Of a stretch of DNA of 9,920 nt, positions 6,728 through 9,920 are shown one piece after another. Within the stretch, counting starts at the first letter, position 1, and each line of letters opens with the position of its first letter. A model generated the notes under the pieces. The model was given only the letters and a program-made list of their open reading frames with translations, did no database searches and was not told the origin of the DNA. Origin of the DNA: Candidatus Methanophagaceae archaeon (GTDB lineage: Archaea > Halobacteriota > Syntropharchaeia > Alkanophagales > Methanospirareceae); the NCBI GenBank assembly GCA_013374505.1, contig QENJ01000082.1, forward strand, positions 1 to 9,920, read 5' to 3'. The position numbers and the translations under genes were made by a program.

Positions 6728-8143
6728 TCATGCGCTCTTGTTCATCGCGCCTCTCGCAGCGAGTATGCCCGTAGCAGCCGCGTCCACGATGTCACGTGAT
6801 AAACCTGCACCGTCACCTGCCACAAATAGATTAGTTAACGATGATTCCATATTCTTATCCACGTTGATCCGCATGGCGTAGAACTTTATCTCAGGCGCAT
6901 AGAGCAACGTAGAATCGGATGCAACACCGGGTATTATCTCATTCAGTTTCTCCAGGCCTTCTATGATGTCCATCGTAATTCTGTGTGGCAGTGCCATAGA
7001 AATATCGCCGGGAGTTACATCCTTCAATGTGTTTTCCACCAGGTTCCGATTTATCCGATCCCAGGAAGACCTTCTACCCCTTCTGAGGTCGCCAATTCGC
7101 TGTAATATCGGCTTACCGCCACCTATCGTAGTCGCCAACTTCGCAATTGAGCGGCCGTATCTGGACGTATTTTCAACCGGTTCTGTCAGCCCTACTTTCA
7201 CGAGGAACGCGAAATTCGTGTTCTCTGATTTCTTACTTCGTAGCGAGTGCCCATTTACACCTATAAAATCGTCATATACTTCTTTAACCACAAAACCACG
7301 CTCATTCGTGCAGAACGTCCGTGCGAAATCGTCATAACGCTTTGTTCTTATATGAAATTTCGGGTCGCGGTTTATCCTTGTCACGGGGTCCATAGTGATC
7401 GCCGGTACCTCTACTCTCACACCAACGTCTATACCCGCATATTCCGCTGCTATCTTATGCCGTTTTATCATCTTCTCCGCCCACGAAGCACCGATCCTAC
7501 CAGGCGCTATTATCATGTTCGTTCCACGTATTTCAGTGCCGTTATCAGTTATCACGCCCTTGCATACTCGTGTCACATTTTTAGTTGTACTTCGTTTCTT
7601 CTCTTCTATAATGAGGTCGGTAACATGCGTATTCAGCAAAAATTCGATGCCATGCCCTACTAAATCATCTTTAAAAGATTTTATCAGCTTTTTCGTTTTA
7701 TCTGAGCCTATATGCCGCTGATTTATCTCTATGAACCGTGCACCAACAGAAGCAGCACGCCGCTTCAAATCCTCTATATCGTTACTTTTACCTTTATATA
7801 GCTCATCTAACATGCCATATTTAAGAAACGTCTGGTCCACCTCGTGCACGAGTTGCCATGCCGTGGGGGTATCGCATAACTCGGCGAGTTCACCACCTAC
7901 ATCAGGTCTGAGATTTAACGTACCGTCCGAGAACGTGCCCGCACCGCCAACACCACACATTATGTTACAATCATTACATTGAATACAAGTTCCCGAGTCT
8001 TCCATATGGCAATGCCGGTCCTCTACGTCCTTGCCCTTATCTATCACCAGAACTTTCAGGTTTTTATCTTTCAATTCACTCGCGGCGAAGAGACCCGCAG
8101 GTCCTGCACCCACGATAATCACGTCGTAATCATCTTGTTTCAT
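6728..8143 (-). CDS. FAD-dependent dehydrogenase, COG2509-like (NAD(P)/FAD oxidoreductase)
   Basis: The 471-residue protein begins with a dinucleotide-binding motif, VGAGPAGLFAA at 11-21, and ends with the FAD-contact motif GDGAG at 443-447 followed by a helix (IVDAAATGILAARG), as in two-dinucleotide-binding-domain flavoproteins. The segment CGVGGAGTFSDGTLNL at 63-78 marks the uncharacterised COG2509 family. Just before it is a cysteine cluster, C45, C53, C56, C59 and C63, spaced as for a metal or iron-sulfur site. Substrate and electron partner are unknown, so no gene name is given. It is probably cytoplasmic, as no signal peptide is visible. ATG 8143 lies 11 bases after the 3' end of tRNA-Lys on the same strand, with no room for its own TATA box, so it is probably transcribed with the tRNA. 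Confidence is high for the family and low for the reaction. Confidence 0.88.
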   Translation of the reverse strand: MKQDDYDVIIVGAGPAGLFAASELKDKNLKVLVIDKGKDVEDRHCHMEDSGTCIQCNDCNIMCGVGGAGTFSDGTLNLRPDVGGELAELCDTPTAWQLVHEVDQTFLKYGMLDELYKGKSNDIEDLKRRAASVGARFIEINQRHIGSDKTKKLIKSFKDDLVGHGIEFLLNTHVTDLIIEEKKRSTTKNVTRVCKGVITDNGTEIRGTNMIIAPGRIGASWAEKMIKRHKIAAEYAGIDVGVRVEVPAITMDPVTRINRDPKFHIRTKRYDDFARTFCTNERGFVVKEVYDDFIGVNGHSLRSKKSENTNFAFLVKVGLTEPVENTSRYGRSIAKLATTIGGGKPILQRIGDLRRGRRSSWDRINRNLVENTLKDVTPGDISMALPHRITMDIIEGLEKLNEIIPGVASDSTLLYAPEIKFYAMRINVDKNMESSLTNLFVAGDGAGLSRDIVDAAATGILAARGAMNKSA

Positions 8144-8154
8144 CGTTCAATTAA

Positions 8155-8228
8155 CGAGCCGGGAGGGATTTGAACCCCCGACGGGTAGGTTAAGAGCCTA
8201 CTGCTCTGCCGTTCTGAGCTACCGGCCC
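8155..8228 (-). tRNA. tRNA-Lys (anticodon CTT)
   Basis: The minus strand folds into a complete 74-base tRNA. The acceptor arms GGGCCGG and CCGGCTC pair over seven positions with one G-U, followed by discriminator G73. The D stem is GCTC/GAGC. The anticodon stem GTAGG/CCTAC encloses CTCTTAA, giving anticodon CTT for lysine codon AAG. The T arm is GGGGG-TTCAAAT-CCCTC with one G-U pair. There is no intron and no encoded CCA, both common in archaea. The FAD dehydrogenase starts 11 bases downstream on the same strand. Confidence 0.96.
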
Positions 8229-8238
8229 ATGTTTTTGC

Positions 8239-8272
8239 TTATGCACAAACTCACTTGATGTTTAGTGCATAA
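8239..8272. repeat. Inverted repeat/hairpin in the tRNA-Lys promoter
   Basis: TTATGCAC at 8239-8246 is repeated as its exact complement GTGCATAA at 8265-8272. Inside these, AAAC at 8247-8250 pairs with GTTT at 8260-8263, leaving A8264 as a bulge, for a 12-bp stem and a 9-base loop (8251-8259). It begins 11 bases ahead of the tRNA and its outer arm reaches the TATA-like stretch. It could be an operator or an RNA leader hairpin. Confidence 0.6.
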
Positions 8273-8282
8273 ATATAATTAA
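8268..8282 (-). promoter_or_regulatory. TATA-like element for tRNA-Lys (and probably the FAD dehydrogenase)
   Basis: The minus strand reads TTAATTATATTTATG. Transcription would start near 8248, leaving about 20 bases of leader for RNase P to remove. It is the only TATA-like site suitably placed for the tRNA and the gene that follows. Confidence 0.45.
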
Positions 8283-8382
8283 TGTTTGGAACACATTTAA
8301 AAGTCTCAACATATCGTCCTGAATACGCTACCACGATTCACGAATTACGCGATCTACCGAGCGTCAAGACAATTCCGGCCGT

Positions 8383-8643
8383 CTATTTCTCTGCCAATCG
8401 CAGTAGGTTTTCAACAAATCTTCTTTTCGTTTCGCACTGCCCTTTTCGTTCTGGCACAACGGAAAAGAACTCTCGTTTCACGATTCTCTACAGGTCTTCA
8501 GTTATGTGGTAGTTCCAGAGCAGTCGTGGGTCAAGCACGATTGCGGGCGGAAACCCTCTCGCATCTAAAGCTTTCTTTTCCAAAGCAAACGCAATGCAAT
8601 CGTCATGCGCGAAGTAAATATACTGTTTTTGTTTAGTAACCAC
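8383..8643 (-). pseudogene. Protein-like frame interrupted by TAG, unrecognised
   Basis: A single minus-strand frame runs from a possible GTG at 8643 to TAG at 8383-8385, with one internal TAG at 8488-8490. The first part (51 residues) reads VVTKQKQYIYFAHDDCIAFA followed by LEKKALDARGFPPAIVLDPR and ends NYHITEDL. The second (34 residues) reads RIVKREFFSVVPERKGQCET and ends LLRLAEK. Both halves have ordinary protein composition and keep one phase across the stop, which suggests a decayed gene with a nonsense mutation, or less likely a readthrough codon. I do not recognise the family. It sits in an otherwise gene-free stretch beside repeat-like sequences. The plus-strand frame from 8282 over the same bases looks less natural. 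Confidence 0.35.
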
Positions 8644-8718
8644 AGATTACACATATTTGCATGAGAAGCTATTTTTTCGTTTGCATTTTGAATTCAGGAC
8701 TCATTTTGTGATCTGTGG
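8640..8718. repeat. Imperfect inverted repeat resembling a dispersed CCACAGATTACACA-type repeat
   Basis: CCACAGAT at 8640-8647 pairs with ATCTGTGG at 8711-8718, and CACA at 8650-8653 pairs with TGTG at 8707-8710 after a 2-base bulge, leaving a loop of about 53 bases. The wording resembles dispersed CCACAGATTACACAGATT repeats I recall from many microbial genomes; that resemblance is from memory and untested. Confidence 0.4.
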
Positions 8719-8750
8719 GTGCTTGAGATTTAGTTTCCCATCCCTTATTG

Positions 8751-8767
8751 TCCCCTATATCAGGGGA
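8751..8767. repeat. Short hairpin across the stop of the secreted-protein gene
   Basis: TCCCC and GGGGA pair over five bases around a 7-base loop that contains the stop codon (minus-strand TGA at 8762-8760). It might help end or stabilise the transcript; no T-run follows, so it is not a clear terminator. Confidence 0.25.
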
Positions 8768-9734
8768 ATACTTGATACCTAGACGGCCTACTTGCTTCCG
8801 GGTTCTGTGGCGTATAAGTCATTGCCTTGGAGAACTGGAACGTGCCACTTGCTGTTGTCATCTCAGAATATCTCATTGTAGATGCGTGACGCCAATCCCA
8901 TTGATAGTGATAATCAGGAGTCCGGTAAAAGTTGAATTCAGGATCCGCACCTGCCAGAACTTCTACATCCATACCCGCAGCTACAGTACCGACACCATAA
9001 GGTCCGTCAACAGCACCTGCGCCATCTAAAACAGATTCAACATACTCGCCATAACCTTCTATTCCTTTTGCAGTAAGCCCATAGTGCAACATTGGCGAAT
9101 CCGTAGTATCTACTTTTGTTTCCGTTGTAGCCGATACAAGATCCACACTCATGGTACCTCCGGCTGCAACACACTCGCAGGTTGTGGGGTTATTCGCACC
9201 AGCAGCAAAGGGGCAAAGACCCGCTACGCTATTAGTACGATTAAAATCGCCTCTTAGTATGATACACATACCAACGTTCTCGGTGAAGTCCAACTTGCTT
9301 ATTCCGCTGGACTTGTCTTCAACATAGCCAATTCGTTTGGCTACCTCGAGATTATTGTTGTTTGAGTCCTTAGTGGTATCCATTTTGAAATCTTTCGTGA
9401 ACTGAGTAAATCCATCAATTGCAACCAGATTCTCCTCGTATGAAATTCCACCTACTCGCTCACCTACCCATACCCAGCCGCTTTCGCTACAGACCAGATG
9501 GCCTTCGAGGGAATCATTAAGATCCATAGTGCTGTAAATCCAGTCAAGATCTTCCACTTCTGTTACGTCACCTACGCATTCAATCACAGTTGTGGTTTCA
9601 ATCACACTACCCTCGGTTGGTGGCTCCACAGGGGGAGCGGCTGACGCAATAGCAAAAAAAGCAATCACTACCGTTATTGCTATGGCAACTACACTTATTC
9701 TCTTCGCTTGCCCCTTCTTTCCTTCGCGTATCAT
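8760..9734 (-). CDS. Secreted or membrane-anchored protein of unknown function
   Basis: The 324-residue protein starts with a basic stretch (REGKKGQAKR) and a hydrophobic segment at about 13-32 (ISVVAIAITVVIAFFAIASA) followed by APPVEPPTEG. This is a signal peptide with likely cleavage near 31-33, or an N-terminal anchor with a proline-rich linker. The remainder is acidic, rich in Thr, Gly and Ser, and looks beta-rich. It has six cysteines outside the signal region (C53, C82, C157, C174, C186, C188), possibly disulfides, and two N-glycosylation sequons (N73-D-S, N165-R-T). An aromatic cluster, YRTPDYHYQWDWRH, lies at 270-283. I recognise no domain; a surface or cell-envelope role is inferred only from export. 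A TATA box lies upstream and a probable insertion-sequence end lies further out. Confidence 0.8.
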   Translation of the reverse strand: MIREGKKGQAKRISVVAIAITVVIAFFAIASAAPPVEPPTEGSVIETTTVIECVGDVTEVEDLDWIYSTMDLNDSLEGHLVCSESGWVWVGERVGGISYEENLVAIDGFTQFTKDFKMDTTKDSNNNNLEVAKRIGYVEDKSSGISKLDFTENVGMCIILRGDFNRTNSVAGLCPFAAGANNPTTCECVAAGGTMSVDLVSATTETKVDTTDSPMLHYGLTAKGIEGYGEYVESVLDGAGAVDGPYGVGTVAAGMDVEVLAGADPEFNFYRTPDYHYQWDWRHASTMRYSEMTTASGTFQFSKAMTYTPQNPEASRPSRYQVFP

Positions 9735-9776
9735 TAACCCTCTAACTCGTCCCTATGTATCCACCAAATTTTCATA

Positions 9777-9785
9777 CTATATAAA
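9777..9785 (-). promoter_or_regulatory. TATA box for the secreted-protein gene
   Basis: The minus strand reads TTTATATAG, preceded by an A-rich BRE-like run (GAAAAAAAATG). Transcription should start near 9754, leaving about 20 bases before ATG 9734, including a weak AGAGGG ahead of the start. Confidence 0.6.
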
Positions 9786-9821
9786 GCAAGCATTTTTTTT
9801 CAGAATCCGCTAAGCTATTAA

Positions 9822-9836
9822 GAGGCTGTCCCACAA
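9822..9836. mobile_element. Probable insertion-sequence terminal repeat
   Basis: GAGGCTGTCCCACAA has the form of many IS terminal inverted repeats (GAGGCTGTC...). It lies directly past the stop of a transposase-like frame that enters from the right edge. The other end and any target duplication are outside the window, so this is an inference. Confidence 0.45.
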
Positions 9837-9920
9837 TTATCCAACAACGACAGATAGCATCCCTCTATCACAAAAATATTTAGTTCTAACATCTATGCCC
9901 TTTAGCGTTTGTCCTACGCA
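9837..9920 (-). CDS. C-terminal fragment, probably a transposase (partial)
   Basis: The only open minus-strand frame entering from the right edge encodes 27 residues, CVGQTLKGIDVRTKYFCDRG then MLSVVVG, and stops at TAA 9837-9839. Its 5' part lies beyond the window. The transposase call rests mainly on the IS-like terminal sequence directly after the stop and on the position of the frame, because the visible peptide alone is too short to identify a family. Confidence 0.4.
   Translation of the reverse strand, partial: CVGQTLKGIDVRTKYFCDRGMLSVVVG

Larger units (their letters stand above)
8229..8759. other. Gene-poor stretch between tRNA-Lys and the secreted-protein gene
   Basis: About 530 bases hold no convincing intact gene. 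Contents are the tRNA promoter with its hairpin, the TAG-interrupted frame, the CCACAGAT/ATCTGTGG pair, and a 9-bp inverted pair GTCCTGAAT (8316-8324) and ATTCAGGAC (8692-8700) that bounds most of the broken frame. The rest shows nothing I can name. It reads like a site of past insertion and decay. Confidence 0.5.

Noticed and set aside
8282..8512. 76-codon plus-strand ORF in the gene-poor stretch
   Set aside because: No recognisable motif or Shine-Dalgarno site; the opposite-strand frame looks more protein-like.
8229..8759. CRISPR array or tandem repeat array
   Set aside because: Only isolated inverted pairs are present, with no regularly spaced direct repeats.

Overview
The window looks archaeal, most likely from a euryarchaeal/Halobacteriota lineage related to methanogens or anaerobic methanotrophs; that finer placement is only an inference. 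The signs are TATA boxes about 25-30 bases ahead of expected transcript starts, very short or absent leaders with few Shine-Dalgarno sites, a fused-dimer (alpha2) archaeal tRNA-splicing endonuclease, an archaeal-type phosphoglycerate kinase, a TIGR00304-type small membrane protein, and a tRNA-Lys without encoded CCA. The content is mostly chromosomal housekeeping, with a disturbed, gene-poor stretch and a probable insertion-sequence end at the right side.

Layout from left to right: (1) 1-2622, minus strand: a dCMP deaminase, then chorismate synthase (aroC), then, 15 bases after the aroC stop, an ABC/AAA-type ATPase that runs off the left edge. (2) 2623-2786: a divergent promoter region. (3) 2787-5039, plus strand: gap (class I, bacterial-like GAPDH) and pgk, a two-gene central carbon unit in which the two reading frames share one phase and are separated only by two TAG codons and a run of nine A. 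(4) 5164-6213, plus strand: endA. (5) 6222-8228, minus strand: in transcription order tRNA-Lys(CTT), a COG2509-like FAD dehydrogenase starting only 11 bases after the tRNA, a possible 53-residue ORF, and a two-helix membrane protein. (6) 8229-8759: about 530 bases without a convincing intact gene, holding a hairpin-forming inverted repeat at the tRNA promoter, a protein-like minus-strand frame interrupted by TAG, and a dispersed-repeat-like CCACAGAT...ATCTGTGG pair. (7) 8760-9734, minus strand: a secreted or anchored cysteine-containing protein of unknown function. (8) 9822-9920: what looks like an insertion-sequence end and the last residues of a transposase.

Functionally, gap and pgk catalyse adjacent steps of glycolysis/gluconeogenesis; coenzyme-site residues of the GAPDH suggest NADP(H). 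AroC supplies chorismate for aromatic amino acids, and dCMP deaminase supplies dUMP for dTMP. EndA processes tRNA introns and tRNA-Lys is a translation component. I found no defence island, CRISPR array or clear new multi-gene system. The most unusual points are the gap-TAG-pgk phasing, the tRNA-Lys/FAD-dehydrogenase arrangement with its hairpin promoter, the untracked small ORF between FAD dehydrogenase and membrane protein, and the TAG-interrupted frame near the probable mobile element.
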